A stretch of 64,000 nucleotides of DNA, taken from positions 26,288,001 to 26,352,000 of the forward strand of contig JBHGNT010000001.1 of the NCBI GenBank assembly GCA_043228905.1, read 5' to 3'. The DNA is from Azolla caroliniana (taxonomy: Eukaryota > Polypodiophyta). A program made the translations under genes and the position numbers. Under the pieces are notes generated by a model. The model was not told where the DNA came from, did not search any database, and worked only from the letters and a program-made list of their open reading frames with translations. This document shows, one piece after another, positions 26,384 through 39,142 of the stretch. Within the stretch, counting starts at the first letter, position 1. Every line of letters starts with the position of its first letter.

Positions 26384-29216
26384 TGTCAGAACTAGAGGTG
26401 GCTGTGCTGCTGCTGTCTGTTGAGCTTGCAGGGTTTTGCCCGTGGAGCAGAAGGGTTTTGGCTTAGCCCCCACACACGTGTGTATCTGTCTCAGTTCATA
26501 GATAGCCTTAAACCGGTTACCAAGGCGTTTAAGACTTAATCGGCTTGGACAAACCAATTTAGGTACCGGTTCGGTTCAGGTTTGGAAACCCCCAAACCGG
26601 TTAAGCTGATTCCTACTATCTAACATGAGAGAACAACTCACCTGAGTTCTATGTCACAATCAACCTTGCGACACGCCCATACACGCGCACACACACACAT
26701 GCACACATGAGCTCGGCATTTTTCCATTAAGAAATTACCCTGGAACAAGGTGTCTAATGTGTGGCCAATCTTCATGGTGAGCCGACACCCTTCACCTGAA
26801 TGAACACAAGTTTATGAGCGAATAGCTACCTTGCATGACTCCCACCTTGCCATGATTTTCGCTTCCCTTGTCGAAAACCTCCCAAAATGAAGCCATGGGT
26901 CTCTTGTCACTTGCTTCTATCATAACCCACCAATGCGCGCGCACACACACACTTGTTTTTATAGCTTCTAGGTAGGTGCTCTCTCATCGAATAAGAAAAA
27001 GTAGGGGATATGTAGTAGAATCCCCTCTTTTCTGGTATGCACTCCTACTCCTTTCGAACATGCGATTGTCCTTATCTTAGCATGGGTGCCTAGCCACGAG
27101 AAAATATATATAACCCTACACTTCATTGCTCTTGGTTATCTATTGTAGTTCCACTTTCCTCGGTGCACCTAGCTACCAGAACGGAAATATTGATGTTGTT
27201 CGTGCACTTCCTTGTCATCACTTCCCCATTGTTGCTCCACTTTCCCCTCCCATCAACCATGGGATACACTTCCTTGTCATTACTTATCCATTGGTTCTCC
27301 AATTTCTCAAACCTTAAGCCCTCTCTTGTGGTGATTGTAACCAACCATTCGAGTAAAGCATTCTTGTTGTTTTTTGTTTTGTTTCGGTGACCACTTTGAC
27401 CAATATTTTAAACTTTTCTACAATTTGCCTTTTCCATGATTTCTCCCTTTGCATGCGCCACATCGCAATAGCATCAGAAGTTACATCTTGATCATGTTAT
27501 ATCCTTATGAAGTATAAAATTATTGTGCCATATAGTATACTATTATCAATGTTCCATCTTTATCTAATCCCTTGACTGTGTACATGTTAAGTGTTGATTG
27601 TTTTGTTGGTATTTGATTATTAGATTCATTGTATCATATCAAAATTTGTAAGTAAGCCAATCATCACATGTTACACTCTCGCACATTATTAATAATATTC
27701 ATACATTTTTGAGATATCATGTGGCATCATGCACAATGTTGTCTTTAACATCGCCATTGTCATACCACATTCTGTCGGGTGATTGCTTCTTGCGCTTCTT
27801 GCACCTATATCGGGTTGTTTCGTAATTATAATATGAGGTTACTATGACATGTTGAATAGGCAACTAGGTAATGGAGAACTAGTTTCAAAGTTCATGTGTT
27901 GTTGTACACCATCAATCACTAACTCTCTCTAAATGTAAATATATAAATTGAAATGGTGATGGAAAAACCATTGAGACAATCATATACAATTGGCGTACAA
28001 AATACAAATTTTCTATATATGCTTGGGCCAAAATTGAGGCTCCTAATCACATGACATTTGAGATTGAGCAATTAATTATATTGTGAGCAATAAACAATGA
28101 ACAAGATTTAGAGATTATGCTATTCTATTTTACAAATCACCACAATCAAGTCTTGATAGGGCAAATAAGAGTGTAAATTGGCTATAGAAAATGAAAGGAG
28201 CATGTACTAATTGGGAGGATTGCGAACTTAATTTGCTAAACTCAAAAGGTCGAAGTGATAGTGATTTGTCATTAATCTCAATTAGAAGCACATAAAATTA
28301 CATGCTCATTAGTTAATCAATATTACCAAAGAGAGAGAGAAATAAATTAGTAGATTATTCATAATGATCAACATTCAAGATGCTTAAAATTAAATGCATA
28401 CCATGTGCTTGATGTTGCTTTTGAGATTCTTCAACCTTGACACTTTGAATATACTATGTGCCAAATGTTCACTTTGGGACTCCTTAACACATATGATGTG
28501 TTTGCTCAATATTGTTTCTGAGATCCCTCAACGGTGATACTTAAAATAATATGTTGTGTGCCCCATGTTCCTTCTATGATTTTCCTTAAAGTTTGATACT
28601 CCAAACATATTGTGTGCTTAGGTATGGCTTCTTGGATTCCTTAATTGCAAAACCATAAAATCATACCACGTGCACCCATCCATTGGTGCATGTTGGGATT
28701 ATTTAACAATGATAACCTTAAAAGTATACCGCACACTCAAGGTTTGCTTTTGGGATTCCTAATTTGCACGCCACTCGGTTGCTTTTGAGATTCCATAACA
28801 ATGACATTGATATGGAATATAGAAGTGTAAATAGATGCTCGCCTTTTGGGATGGATTCCTTCTGTGCACACATCGACCGCCTTCATGTTTGGTCTATTTG
28901 TAGTTTAGGGTTAGGGAGCCAAATTAGAGGAGGAGATGGGTTTAGGGTTTAGGGTCAAGGGTTACACTTGTCATACACAAACATTGCACACATACATACA
29001 TGCATACAATACACACACATACATAGAACTAAACCCTTTCCTATAGATTTTGAAATACATACATATGTACATACACACATTCAAAGCAGAGCCCTTCTCT
29101 AGATTTTGACATACATACATACATATAGAGCTGAGCCCATTGCTATAGATTTTATCTATTTATTTATATTGAAGATATCCTTTCATTAGTGTAAACATCT
29201 TACAAGATTTTAAACT
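26384..29216. other. Intergenic upstream of Fe-SOD, no gene seen
   Basis: The first 200 bases should contain the Fe-SOD promoter/leader. The remainder is AT-rich with CA-rich microsatellites (26680-26710, 28970-29120), and two TTTAGGG-type telomere-like motifs near 28930-28955. No coding region is supported. Confidence 0.5.
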
Positions 29217-30430
29217 CTATGTGATCGGCGGAGGAAACAACCATTTCGGAGGTTGAAAGTGCCAATAAGGAGTGCCATTCTCGGAGGTTATGAACGGAGT
29301 AGTTGTCCACACGATAAAAAACTCATGATGTTGAGCAGTTTTAGCATTGGAATCTCCAACATTACCATCCCGTTGACCCTTCAAAGTATGAATTATGTCC
29401 AACCAAATATTTGTAACCAATTCAGTTGGTGATGCTTTAACTTAATGGAAAACGAGAGAACACTGAGCCTTCCAAATGTTATATACAACCGTACTACTCA
29501 ATACCTCCCATACTGGTGGGATTTCCTTCCTTATTCCCGAAAATTGTAGTCATAGCAATGGTAGTGCACGAACACTTCTAGATTTAGTGTAAAATCATGG
29601 TCCATAGATTTGGTCATAATAGAAAGCATAAGGACAAGTGATGTCCAAACCACCGTGTCACATGTGAAAACCAATAGGGAAAATTAGTTAGCAAAGATTC
29701 TAAGGAGACGTTGCCATATTGGTTGAGACTCAATGCATTCCCATGAACAAGGTTTTTGTGTTTCAGTTTGTAAATGGCATTGAGCACAACTAGAAGATGC
29801 GCCCATCCTTTGCAACCATGTGCCAACAAGCAAGGCTTGATATACAAATAATCATTGTACATGTAGTATTTTTTGTGGTTTTTTTCTTGACAATAGGTTA
29901 ACCCACAAATTTGCAAGGAATTGGGGAGTAATACCTTGCTTATTCCAATACTGAAATGCAAACGATAACACATCCCCTCTATCTGAAATCACATGTCTTC
30001 CCAACTGTACTGAATATTGTAAGAAATTAAACTTGTTATTAGTAAAAGGATTTGTCCAGTGATAATCAAGTGGGTCCCAATCTAATATGAACACCGGTTT
30101 TTTAGCTAACACCCACAACTTCCAATGTGCCCTTATAGCCTCTATCAGTGGATCAATATACCATTTACGATCGGCATATTCGATGACCCTTATCTTGTGT
30201 TCAATAGTGTAAGGGTAACGTGTCGCCATTTCCCCCTGATTGAGACAATTGATTTGTTTCATCCACCTCAAAAAGCTGGTAGGTCTTATCCTCTGAATAC
30301 CCCTTAACAGACAAGAGTACTCAAATCTTGAAAAAACCCTAGCCCATCTATGGTCAGAGCTACTAGGTGGTATGGTGACTCTACTCATAGCTTCTTGAAT
30401 TTGATGATACATTATTTGCCCTCCATGCAT
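29217..30430 (-). pseudogene. Relic of a retroelement ORF end with a reverse-transcriptase zinc-binding domain (zf-RVT)
   Basis: On the minus strand an open stretch of 192 codons (30430-29855) ends in WNKQGITPQFLANLWVNLLS. After a stop the same frame continues with LFVYQALLVGTWLQRMG, then SSCAQC, then PCSWECIESQPIWQRLL. This matches the usual zf-RVT layout in plant LINE ORF2 and RT-derived genes (mobile loop, CxxC, then Trp-x-Cys). Several in-frame stops follow. I see no RT core upstream, so it is a 3' fragment. Confidence is moderate because the N-terminal half is unfamiliar. Confidence 0.6.
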
Positions 30431-30599
30431 ATTACCTAATATTTATTTTTGGCTCTTCCCACGGACGCGATGAAAAATGTTGCCAGGTCCTAATTGATTT
30501 CGCAGGACCTTTTGACATTTTTGTTCCCCACGACAACCATGGTCCAGAACCCAACAGTAAACCACCATATGATGTTGTAAACATTAGAGCGGGTTCGAG

Positions 30600-30655
30600 A
30601 CTACCCTTTGTCTAAGGGTACTCAACATAATATATATATTATCGTGCATTTTGAG

Positions 30656-30687
<32 letters not shown>

Positions 30688-30940
30688 CTGTATATATGTA
30701 TGTATACAGGTGTCCATACGTATACATAATATACGAATACATGTACCTATACATACGGTATACGAATTATGCGCCTTTTCTTCCTCTTCCTTCTCCTCTA
30801 TCGTTTTTCCGCGCGAATCTCTGCACAAATTTATTCGTATCACCACCATCGCCACCACCTGTATTGGACTTGCCTTCTTCTTCTTCTTCTTCTTCTTCTT
30901 CTTCATCTTCTTCATCTTCTTCTTCTTCTTACACTGTTGC
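30600..30940. repeat. Microsatellite cluster upstream of the polyamine oxidase gene
   Basis: An (AT)n run (30656-30681), a TATACA-rich stretch (30682-30770) and a (TTC)n run (about 30873-30930) lie in the probable promoter/5'UTR of the next gene. Long overlapping open frames here (up to 137 codons) reflect repeat composition, not genes. Confidence 0.85.
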
Positions 30941-31280
30941 TGTTGCTGTTTCTCTGCACATATTTCTTTCATATCCATAGCCGCATCCACTGTTTCGGAC
31001 CTTCTCCTAGACGAACTCTAATTTTGTAGTGTGTGCACCAAATCTCCTCATCTGTAATTCATCAACATTCCACCATCCGCATGCCAGATCCACGCAGGAA
31101 GCACTATAATTCTCTCCTGGTGAACCTCTGCATGAGCAGGCTGTATTTCACCTCTGGACAGTTGCTCCGATCTGTTCTCATCCATCAGTTCTCCTTCTTG
31201 ACTTTCTGCTTCTTCTTCGTCTTCTTCTTCTCCGATCTGAATTATCATTGCTCATTTATTCTTCCATCTTCATATCTTTC

Positions 31281-34200
31281 ATGGACATGGAAGCGACAGG
31301 AAATCACACGGATGAGAAACAGACGTTGTCGCTATTCGACCAAGGAGAGGAAGAAGGTCAAGTCTGCACAGGTGAGGTTTTTAGATTGTCACTCGTGTCT
31401 GCATGCTTTCAATATCGATCTCTTACACAAATCCTATAAATAAATTCAAGGGACAAGGATGTAAATAAGGTATATAATCATGTATCCTGATTACAATCTG
31501 ATTGCTGCGTTCAATCCACCCTACCATCCCTGTGCTGTCTCAATCTCAATCACACATTCTCACTTTCAATAGCATTAAAGCCCTGGTTTTTTCCTTTCTC
31601 AACCTTCAATCCACAAGCTCTTCCTCTTCTCATTTTTCTCCCCCTTGATTTCCCCCTCCTTCACTGTTGAGGCATGTCTCTTTTGTGCTTTTGCTTCTGA
31701 ATGGTGCTTCATGTGTTGTGCCCTCTGCTCTTTTCATCTCGTTTCGTCTCACAAAATCGCAATGTGCACTATTGATTGCAAAGGTTAGTAATAACATTCC
31801 TGAACATCAGGACTCAGGTCCTATTTGATCTCCAAGGACGATAATGAAATCTGCCTTCAATTTGGCACATCAGGAATCTTTTTTACATAAGACATGAGTT
31901 TTAAGGAATCACCACATACTCTAGGATGTTGGGATATTCTAGTAGGATTTTGGGAGCTCAAGATATACATCTAGTTTCTAAATGATATAAAGCTGTGATC
32001 GAGCCCAACAGTCCTCGTGTTGGTGGTCACTCTCCCCAACCGCATACCTAGATTCGCAAAACCTCAGATTATCACTTTACCTGAGAGGGAGTATAAAACA
32101 TGCATCTTTGTTCTATTCACAAAATTTAATTACCATTTTTTGAACTTGGAGACGAAGGAGCTAGACCTTGGTGAAAGAGTCAAGATTAATCACAATTGCA
32201 ATTATCTAAAACTTCATTCTATTAAATTCCCCCACCTGCCTATCTTAAATCATGCACCTAACATCATGGAGATCGTGAATCACAAAACATAAAAACCAAA
32301 GCCAAAGTGGTGAAACATCTTGAAAACTACATTCGAGCATCTCTCGCATGTACCAAATAACATTCGATGAGTCTAAGTGGAATATTAATGATTTAAGTTA
32401 ATCCTCATTTGTTCAGTGGCAGGTTTATTAGTAACCACTTCAACTAATCCCCTTACATATATAATATTCTAACTGAAGTATGAAATTTGTTTTAGGCATT
32501 TCCTGTACCAAAAGTAAGAGGCATGGCCCTGAGATTCTTGTAATTGGAGCTGGCATTTCAGGCTTGGCTGCTGCTTGTGAGTTGAAGAAGTGGTGTAAGG
32601 TAATGCATCAACTTGATTCTATATCTTAAACAGATTATGGAAAAATATCCAAAATACTCTTTGAAGTTTCCTTCATTTTCCCAAATTCCCTTGGGCTCAC
32701 GTTTCTCAAAGTTTCTAGTCAATCCATGAGAGAAAGATGGGAATAAAGTAACAATGTAATTTCTCAAACAGCACATATGTATTTGAGCTAATTGACTTTA
32801 TAAGTGCTCTCGTGGGGGATCAAGGGCACTTGGGGAAATAATGAAATCATTGGAGAATTTTAGGAAATATTGAAAAATGCAGGGTTATTTCGGATTTATT
32901 CTCTTCTTTAGTTTCACCATCACATTGAGAGTTGATCTCCAAGTTCAGGTCACGGTACTCGAGTCCAGAGGACGTATTGGTGGCAGAATCCATACCGACT
33001 TTTCCAATGGCTACCCAGTGGATATGGGAGCTTCATGGTAAGAGTGACGTTTCAACATGAATTCTCACTTACTCATCATCCATTGGATGTAAAATTACAA
33101 AAGAGGTCACATTATGCCTACAGGTTACATGGAGCCTGTGAACGGAACCCTTTGGCCAGTTTGATTGGGAAGCTTCACCTTCGACTATATAAAACTAGCG
33201 GTGACAATTCTGTCCTGTATGATCACGATTTGGAGAGGTAAATATTACATTTAATTTCTTTCATCTTATATGTGTGTATAAGCGGTTGTGTTTGTGATGT
33301 AGCTATGCTCTTTTCGATACTGATGGGCAAAAAATCCCAGCTGAAGTGGTCATTGAGGTTGGGCATAAGTTTGAGGCCCTTTTGGAAGAGGTCAAAACTT
33401 CCTCAGAAGATGTTTGATGAACTTACGTTTTTTGGAAGCCAGAAACTGATGCTTTTGTGGAACTGTATTTATTTCTTTTTCATAGGCCAAGAGTATTCGG
33501 TATGATTATCAGGAGGACATCTCAATATCAGAGGCCTTCTCAATTGTGGTAGATAATAAGCCTGAGCTAAGGTCTGCAAAATTTTGTGAGAGATTTGCAG
33601 GGTTTTATGGGGGATCTGAAATATATCCTTGACTAATCCATTCTATCTGTTATTATCGCCAGATTGCATGGGCTTGCATATAAGGTCTTGCAGTGGTATA
33701 TTTGTAGAATGGAAGGTTGGTTTGCTGCAGATGCTGATAAGATCTCTCTCCGATGTTGCGATGAGGTAAGTTCATGAAAGAATCACTGTGAAGAAACACA
33801 CACTGATGATTTTCCCTTTGTATGGTATGTGAATGAATATAAACATTGAACGAGAGCTTGTCTTCTTACAAAAAGACAGGGACTCCTCATGTGAGGTGGA
33901 CGATGTTAACTGATATTTCTTTACCAGTGAACCTAAAAGAGCTGTGTGCTATGTGAACGATTATAGAACTTCTGCTAAAGCTCGTGTTCTTAGTTCTTAC
34001 AAAAAGAAAGGAACTTCTCATGTGTGAAGGTGAATCCAAAGTATCATACGTTTGTATCACATGAAACATGTCAAAATGACCTGGTTTTATCAGTGAGCCT
34101 AAAAGAATTTTGCTTGTCTCTGTGCTGTATGTGAATGAGTGTAGGCTCTGTTGGAAAGGGGCTTCTCATGTGAGGAGATGAATCAATACTATCTTTGTGC

Positions 34201-35661
34201 TGCATGACACATGTTAAGACCTTGCTATATTTAATAAAAGTAACAGATTTGTGCATGAACTTTTTGAACCAATAGGAGGAGCTTTTGGAAGGTGGACATG
34301 GACTCATGGTTGATAGTTATTCACCAGTGCTATCTGCGCTTGCGGAAGGACTAGACATCCGTCTAAATGAAAGGTACATGTCATTCTAAGCATTCAATGA
34401 TTAGGATCATTAGCTATACAAGAAAGACCTTTCCAAAAGTGAGTTCTTCTGCATGGCAAGCTGCCAATAGAAAAGGCCATGACTCTCATGTTCATTCATC
34501 CTTGTGCTACATTGCCCTTTGCTTGAATGATGTTTATAAAGCCAATAGAATTAACGTGTCTCTAAAAAAACTTATGGCTTATGAGACAACAAATATTACA
34601 TATGTTGATGTCAATACAGAGTGACACGAATCAAACATGGTTTTCAAGCTGTTGAAATACATACAGATGAAGGGAAGGTATTTCATGCTGATGCGATAAT
34701 AATCACAGTGCCTTTAGGTGTTCTGAAGGCAAACCTCATAAAGTTCGACCCGAAGTTACCAGAGTGGAAAGAGGCTGCGATTTCCAACCTTGGAGCTGGA
34801 AATGAGAATAAGATTGCATTGTTTTTTGATAGTGTGTGCTGGCCGAATGTGGAGTTTTTGGGAGTAGTTGCTCCAACTTCCTATGGATGCAGTTATTTTC
34901 TTAACTTGCACAAGGCCACAGGTCATCCTGTTCTCGTGTATATGCCAGCAGGAAGCCTTGCAGATGACATCGAGAAATTGTCGGATGAGGCAGCTGCTAG
35001 TTTCGCAATTTCGCAACTCAAGAAGATTTTGCCTCATTCAGCTGAACCTGTAAGTTTTCATACCATTTTTTATCCTCTTTCTCTTTCAGTACATAATAGC
35101 AGGTAATCTGGGTAGACACTTGCGGTTTTTAATCAGGAAAAACCTTAGAAACAATTTTCTCTTTTTATATCTGATCTTCAAAACATTGCTTTTGTTTTTA
35201 AATTACCTTTTAATTTTGAAACTAAAAGTTCCAAAGCTGAAGATGATTTAAAATAGAAGTCTTAAAATCTTTGAGACATTTGTTAAGAAACAATTTTGAC
35301 AGTAAATAGATCTTCACAAAGACTCGTCCTAATACACTAAGTTTGTTTGTAGGTAAGGTATCTGGTATCCCATTGGGGGAGTGAAATAGATTCTCTTGGT
35401 TCTTATTGCTATGCTGCTGTTGGGAAACCACTCAACCTATACTCAAGGATTCGTAGCCGCGTTGAGAATCTCTTCTTTGCGGGTGAAGCAACAAGCTCAA
35501 ATTTCCCGTCAACAGTTCATGGAGCTTTTGAGACTGGTCTAATGGCGGCCTATGAATGCCGAAGAAACTTTGAAGAAAGTAACCATCATTTGTCTTTATT
35601 TCAACCTGTTATGGCAGAGGCTACAACTACTAATGCCCCCTTGAGGATATCAAGAATATGA
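31281..35661 (+). CDS. PAO: FAD-dependent polyamine oxidase, PAO2-4 peroxisomal type
   Basis: This flavin amine oxidase should oxidise spermine/spermidine, releasing H2O2. The PAO2-4 group back-converts polyamines in peroxisomes. Ten exons join in phase to 503 residues: 31281-31371, 32496-32599, 32949-33037, 33124-33237, 33303-33390, 33486-33571, 33663-33765, 34276-34373, 34620-35049 and 35353-35661. Motifs: dinucleotide fold [115 protein letters not shown]. The C-terminus is ISRI, close to the SRM/SRL peroxisomal signal of the group but with Ile last. Exon 1 encodes an acidic, unconserved N-terminus and is the least certain part. Length fits the family. Confidence 0.95.
33800..34200. repeat. 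Imperfect direct repeats in polyamine oxidase intron 7
   Basis: Three blocks each carry variants of CTTCTCATGTG(AGG) and ACCAGTGAACCTAAAAGA with a GTGAATGA element, separated by about 120-180 bases. They are diverged and confined to the 510-bp intron. Confidence 0.6.
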
Positions 35662-35914
35662 GATATAATTCTAATGCTATCGCTATACTTTTTCAAACAT
35701 TATATAGATCGTGTGGAAGTCCTTTAACCGATTGTGTTGTGTCTCTAATGAAAAACTTATAATTGCTTTGAGTTGTTTATCAACATTTTAATGGATTTTG
35801 CTAGCCTATATATGCTGTTCTCATATTGAATAGATAATGTCAAACTTCATTTCATAAACTGGTATCCTTCAATCATAAGAAACTTATAATTGATACTTTT
35901 AGTTGTTTTTGTTT

Positions 35915-36165
35915 GTTATATAGATGTACTTTGGTTAGTTATTTTGGCTTGGTATAAACATTAATTGCATGGATCTACTTGGTTAGTTAATTTGGCTATA
36001 TTGTTGTAGCAATTCCTTGATATAAACATTGTTTGCATGGATTTGGCTATCACGTTTTCAACAATTCCTTGATATAAACATCGTTCACATTGCATGGATA
36101 TATTTGGTTAGTTATTTTGTCTTTAATGTTACAACGATTCCTTGGTATAAACATTTTTTAAGATT
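35915..36165. repeat. Diverged tandem repeat downstream of the polyamine oxidase gene
   Basis: Four degenerate units share TTGGTTAGTTATTTTGGCT, TCCTTGATATAAACAT and TGCATGGAT at roughly 60-100 base spacing. They are non-coding. The repeat ends about 110 bases before the LTR element at 36280. Confidence 0.65.
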
Positions 36166-36279
36166 TAAATCATTGTTTGGATAGTTATCATGGTTTACCA
36201 ACTTTTCATTAATCCAAAACTCCAAGATTCTTCTTGAAATATAACTATATGTTTATGCATAATTGTATTCATAGATTGG

Positions 36280-36712
36280 TGTTACCGGCCGGCAAAGGAG
36301 TCCAGAGTGTGAAACGGGGAGTTATTTAATTATTAGGAATGGTTGTAAGTAAGCTATGAGTGTGGACGGACGGACCGGAATCGGTATGCCGTTCCGGATC
36401 CGGACCGATCCCGAACAGGTGCGGATGGCACCGTTTTGTACTACAGACCGGAAACCTATTTAAAGGCCCGGATACAATGTAATGAGCAACGGTTAATTAA
36501 TAAAGCTTAGTGTTGTTATCTCTCTATGTTAATTGCCGTTCTGCATTCATTGTTATATCTTACGCATGTGAATATTAAGGACGATCATGCTAAGTAACCT
36601 AATTAAGTCGGATTAAGCGTCGAGTCTAATCCTATAGCCGTAACACCCCTTTGGTGAAGTGTCTTCTGTAGACACCCTGTGTTAGGCTATTGTCCGGCCC
36701 TAAGAGTTAACA
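36280..36712 (+). repeat. 5' LTR, 433 bp
   Basis: Begins TGTTACCGGCCGG and ends GAGTTAACA (TGTTA...TAACA inverted ends). It contains a TATTTAAAGG TATA-like box and an AATAAAG polyadenylation-like signal. The sequence just inside, CAGTTTTTGGTGACC, is the putative primer-binding region; I cannot assign its tRNA. Confidence 0.95.
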
Positions 36713-36765
36713 CAGTTTTTGGTGACCACGATTCCTGTTTTTGCAGCGAACGACGACACGAATGG

Positions 36766-37503
36766 ATGACTAGATCAACGCACGACTTGGTTACAGATCG
36801 AACTCGACGCCTTGCCGAAAGGCAAAGGAGACGTGAGGCTTTCCAGCAAGCGGCGCAGGAAATTAGAGCGGATCGCTCGTTTTCCAATGTAATCCGGAGA
36901 GTAGCAGAGGAGTCCCTCTGGTTACATCAAACATCGCACCTGGACGATGGCAGCAGCCTAAGCAGCCTCCGGGAAACCGAATCCCTTCTCCAGGAGTTGG
37001 TAAGTGGAGAAGGCGAAGCAGAAGCCTTTTCAGCGTATGAATCGGATTCCGAAGGGGAATACAGCGTGCACACGAACTACCGTAGTAGCAACGAAACCTC
37101 GGATGGACTGGAGGACGAAGGATCGGACACCTTACCAACACCGGAACCGGAATTGCTAAGGTTGGAACCTCTGGAACCAGCAGAGGAAGAGTGACCTCCG
37201 ACACCGGAAGTCGAGGAGGAGAGGCCTCTGTCACCAAAAGAAGAGGAAAGACCACCGACGCCGGAAACAAATAAGGAAAGACCATTGACGCCACAGAAGA
37301 ACCAGGAACGACCACCAACACCGCCAGCCCACGCACCGATACCGGACGACGACATGCCGTTCCAGTACTCCAAGTATAGAGATGATCCGGACGCGGAAGC
37401 TCATGTTCACGCCTTTGAACAGACAACGGGAAGCGGCTGCCGAACAACCGACCTGAATGAACGGGACGAGAAACGACGTCGAAGCGATGGCACAGATGCC
37501 TGA
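36766..37503 (+). pseudogene. Truncated gag-like ORF with one in-frame stop
   Basis: An ATG at 36766 opens a frame that reads Arg/Glu-rich helical sequence (RTRRLAERQRRREAFQQAA), then an acidic stretch (YESDSEGEYSVH), then a TGA at 37192-37194. The same frame continues to 37503 with four or five PPTPExxEERP-type repeats, and ends near MPFQYSKYRDDPDAEAHVHAFEQ, which resembles the start of a retrotransposon gag core. The rest of gag is lost to frame changes. There is no CCHC knuckle and no pol. Confidence 0.6.
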
Positions 37504-38426
37504 CAACGCATAGGCGGCCAGATGAAGTGGCGGTGCCCGGGCGGGCCAAATAGAGATGGCAATGGTGACAGCCGACAGTGATGGACAACAACGAAAGACG
37601 AACGATGATGATGACTACCGGACAAGGCAAAGAGATAAAGATGGAGACGACAACGAAGCTGGGGATAAAAATGATTGAAATGGACAGGCAATGGAAACAA
37701 ATGACGGCCAAAGTGGTAGGACAACGGGGCCGGAAACGACCGGAATGATGGACGGCGACGGATCGTCGACCAGAGCGAAGACGGCCGGACAAACGACCAA
37801 AAACAGCCGGGAAGAACGGACTAGCCAGACATCAGCACCGGAGCGGCCGGATGAAGCGGCAACAGGCAGAAGGACCGGACAGAGACGAACAACCAGAACC
37901 GGCCAACGGAAACGACGACGACAGCAGTAGAGGGAGATGACATGCAAGCAAAGGGAGAGTGAAGGTTGCGTTTCCTCCCTACCCCAAAACGCCAAACAGA
38001 ACAAGGAAGAAGTGGAAGAAACAAAGATAGAAGAAGAAAGAGAGAGGAGGAAACGAAAGACAGGAAGAGGAGAAGAAGCAACGATTAACACCAAGAAGGA
38101 GGAAGAAGATGCAGACAACACGCGGGAGAAAACGTAAGAAAACAAACATGAAAAAAAATGAGAGGGAAAAAGAGAAGAGAGGGGCATGCGAAGAAATTTT
38201 AAAATGTTGAGGGTAGCAGCCTAAAATTTCAGAAACGTGGGGACCTACTGAATGAAATTTTCAAAACTCGAGGGTGTATAATAAAAAATTTAAAATCAAA
38301 GGGCACCTACGAAAATTTGAAAACTCATCAACCTAAAAGAAATGGACGCGATCGACACACAACTCACAAAATCAACAAAAGGAACACACATACATAGAAC
38401 ATTTTTTTGACGGCACCAAAAAACTG
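37504..38426. other. Purine-rich non-coding interior of the LTR element
   Basis: The plus strand is strongly purine-rich (GA/AAG-rich), which leaves few stops on the minus strand and produces long antisense open frames without domain content. It ends with ACGGCACCAAAAAACTG, the reverse complement of the primer-site side of the inverted LTR. Confidence 0.7.
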
Positions 38427-38859
38427 TGTTAACTCTTAGGACCGGACAATGGCCTAACACAGGGTGTCTACGGAAGACACTTCACCAAAGGGGTGTTATG
38501 GCAATAGGATTAGACTCAACGCTTAATCCGACTTAATTAGGTTACTTAGCATGATCGTCCTTAATATTCACACGTGTAAGATATAACAATGAATGCAGAA
38601 CGACAATTAACACAAAGAGATAACAACACTAAGCTTTATTAATTAACCGCTGCTCATTACATTGTATCCGGGCCTTTAAATAGGTTTCCGGTCTGTAGTA
38701 CAAAACGGTGCCATCCGCACTTGTTCGGGACCAGTCCGGATCCGGAACGGCATACCGATTCCGGTCCGTCCGTCCACACTCATAGCTTACTTACAACCAT
38801 TCCTAATAATTAAATAACTCCCCGTTTCACACTCTGGACTCCTTTGCCGGCTGGTAACA
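38427..38859 (-). repeat. Inverted internal LTR, 433 bp
   Basis: This is the same LTR as the outer two but on the minus strand, TGTTACCAG to TTAACA. Its minus-strand downstream flank, CAGTTTTTTGGTGCCGTC, parallels the flank of the 5' LTR. Its upstream flank parallels that of the 3' LTR, so it has the layout of an LTR shared by two tandem elements. Confidence 0.94.
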
Positions 38860-39142
38860 CATGGCACGCCCGTGGGACAGTACCTTGTACGTCGAATCCA
38901 CATCCGACCCTTGCTATTCTTCGTCCAAAATATCCAGAATGCTTTGTTCGAGAGTCTCCAATGGCTCATCTGGAAAAGGACCAGTCGCAACAACCATCAA
39001 CGGAGCAGCAACAACAACCACAACAACAACAACAACCAATTCCAGATGAGCCATTGGAGACTCTCGAACAAAGCATTTTGGAGAATAGCAAGGGTCGGAT
39101 GTGGATTCGACGTGCAAGGTATTGTCCCACGGGCGTGCCATG
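38860..39142. repeat. Inverted repeat of 3'-internal sequence with CAA-rich loop
   Basis: Left arm 38860-38975 and right arm 39040-39142 are reverse complements, apart from about 13 extra bases in the left arm. Both encode DEPLETLEQSIL on the strand pointing at their LTR. The loop contains CAACAACAAC-type repeats. Together with the two LTRs this makes arms of about 540 bases. Confidence 0.9.

Noticed and set aside
28905-28955. TTTAGGG-like motifs suggesting an interstitial telomere array
   Set aside because: Only two or three scattered units; not an array.
30608-31443. Frames of 109-137 codons upstream of and overlapping the polyamine oxidase start
   Set aside because: Generated by (AT)n, (TATACA)n and (TTC)n microsatellites. 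Only the short frame starting at 31281 links in phase to the oxidase exons.
32640-32900. Possible MITE in polyamine oxidase intron 2 (inverted AATTCCCTTGGG-like ends)
   Set aside because: The inverted similarity is too weak to set borders, and no target duplication was seen.
36863-38187. Long minus-strand open frames (309, 190 and 105 codons)
   Set aside because: They lie opposite a purine-rich tract inside the LTR element. The resulting Ser/Val/Leu/Arg-rich translation has no domain, and the frames are explained by composition.
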